From Gammaproteobacteria bacterium (GTDB lineage Bacteria; Pseudomonadota; Gammaproteobacteria; Eutrophobiales; Eutrophobiaceae), in assembly GCA_009843675.1 (NCBI GenBank), contig VYCZ01000433.1, forward strand, positions 1 to 13,156: DNA of 13,156 nt, in the 5' to 3' direction. This document shows, piece by piece, positions 12,906 through 13,156 of this stretch. The position numbers and the translations under genes are program-made. Numbering within the stretch: position 1 is the stretch's first letter; each line of letters opens with the position of its first letter. Below the pieces are notes generated by a model. The model saw nothing but the letters and a program-made list of their open reading frames with translations. It had not been told where the DNA came from and made no database searches.

Positions 12906-13156
12906 AGAAATGGGAAAATACAACGTGGTCGTCGTTGATCCGCCCTGGAAGACCGGCGGTTAGTTGATCCGCCCTGGAAGACCGGCGGTTATATGTGTGA
13001 CCCGCGGTTTTCGAGGCCAGGCACGATGCACAAAGATCACGACTATGCTTGTATGACATTGTCTGATATCTATGCGTTACCTATAAAAAATATTCTGAAT
13101 AAAAAAGCTGCGGTTTTCCTTTGAGTTACAAACAGGTTTCTTCCTATTGCGCCCGA
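12892..13156 (+). pseudogene. disrupted MT-A70 family adenine methyltransferase (5' part only)
   Basis: From ATG 12892 the frame reads MIPLEEMGKYNVVVVDPPWK: a strand followed by the DPPW catalytic motif of MT-A70 N6-adenine methyltransferases. It then stops at TAG 12961-12963, created by a perfect 29-bp tandem duplication. If one copy is removed the frame continues through YMCDPRF, TMHKDHDYACMTLSDIYALPI and KKAAVFL, which follows the family order well. It then meets TGA 13122-13124 where the family usually has Trp (FLW), and downstream VTNRFLPIAP again fits. So there are two lesions, a frameshifting duplication and a likely Trp-to-stop change. The gene is truncated by the window end. Base composition is much more AT-rich than the phage genes, suggesting acquisition from another source. 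Assembly error near an edge is an alternative. Confidence 0.7.
12934..12991. repeat. perfect 29-bp tandem duplication
   Basis: Two identical 29-bp units, 12934-12962 and 12963-12991, lie back to back over the DPPW-coding part of the methyltransferase. Because 29 is not a multiple of 3, the second copy shifts the frame. Loss of one unit by slippage or recombination would restore it up to the later TGA. Confidence 0.95.

Noticed and set aside
13122..13124. TGA read as Trp (alternative genetic code)
   Set aside because: Other phage genes in the window end in TGA, and nothing else suggests recoding; mutation or sequence error is simpler.
12963..13156. CRISPR or satellite array suggested by the 29-bp repeat
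   Set aside because: Only two copies with no spacer between them; it is a simple tandem duplication inside a gene.
1..13156. tRNA, rRNA or riboswitch genes
   Set aside because: No cloverleaf with conserved T-loop sequence, rRNA segment or aptamer-like core was seen; almost all bases are in coding frames.

Overview
The window is about 13 kb of a Mu-like transposable phage or prophage. Every credible gene is on the + strand. The calls that identify it are a DDE transposase followed by an AAA+ ATPase (MuA/MuB pair), a GemA/DUF1018 protein, a Mor-family activator, a DUF3164 protein, and then the Mu head-packaging series: DUF2730, a VpaChn25_0724-like protein, DUF3486 small terminase, large terminase, DUF935 portal and a MuF head protein. 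Base composition is GC-rich with strong G/C at codon third positions. This suggests a high-GC proteobacterial host, but the genus cannot be read from the sequence.

Layout. (1) 1-2137: the 3' end of a gene whose product ends in nine Tyr-Gly dipeptides, then tightly overlapped small genes (a possible membrane-anchored small protein, a recombinase-tail-like small protein, a coiled-coil protein, two winged-helix-like proteins and a 223-aa helical unknown). (2) 2138-2265: non-coding regulatory stretch. (3) 2266-6998: transposition and early-regulation operon (A, B, gemA, mor, DUF3164, a ribbon-helix-helix-like protein, two small unknowns). (4) 6999-7193: second regulatory stretch with a perfect 25-bp dyad, a -10 hexamer and an 8-codon leader ORF. 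(5) 7194-12762: head and packaging operon. (6) 12763-13156: a short uncertain ORF, a hairpin, and an AT-richer broken MT-A70 adenine methyltransferase interrupted by a 29-bp tandem duplication.

Most gene joints are ATGA/GTGA or 8-19 bp overlaps, so translation is probably coupled within three operons. Expected logic: A and B transpose and replicate the phage, Mor switches on the next transcription unit, and the packaging genes fill heads. No c repressor, Ner or Gam homologue is recognised here, so the phage ends are probably outside the window.

The most interesting signals are as follows. An operator-like array (TTGATTGCGTTT, a CCTGG-N4-CCAGG dyad, AATGATTGC) occurs upstream of A and again, inverted, downstream of the early operon, with identical 43-bp spacing between its outer motifs. 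A dyad-centred promoter appears to start transcription exactly at the ATG of the tiny leader ORF. The MuF protein carries a roughly 190-residue C-terminal extension that may be a nuclease-like toxin domain. The methyltransferase looks disrupted. The hexanucleotide repeat sits at one edge of the window and the duplication near the other, so assembly effects should be kept in mind for both.
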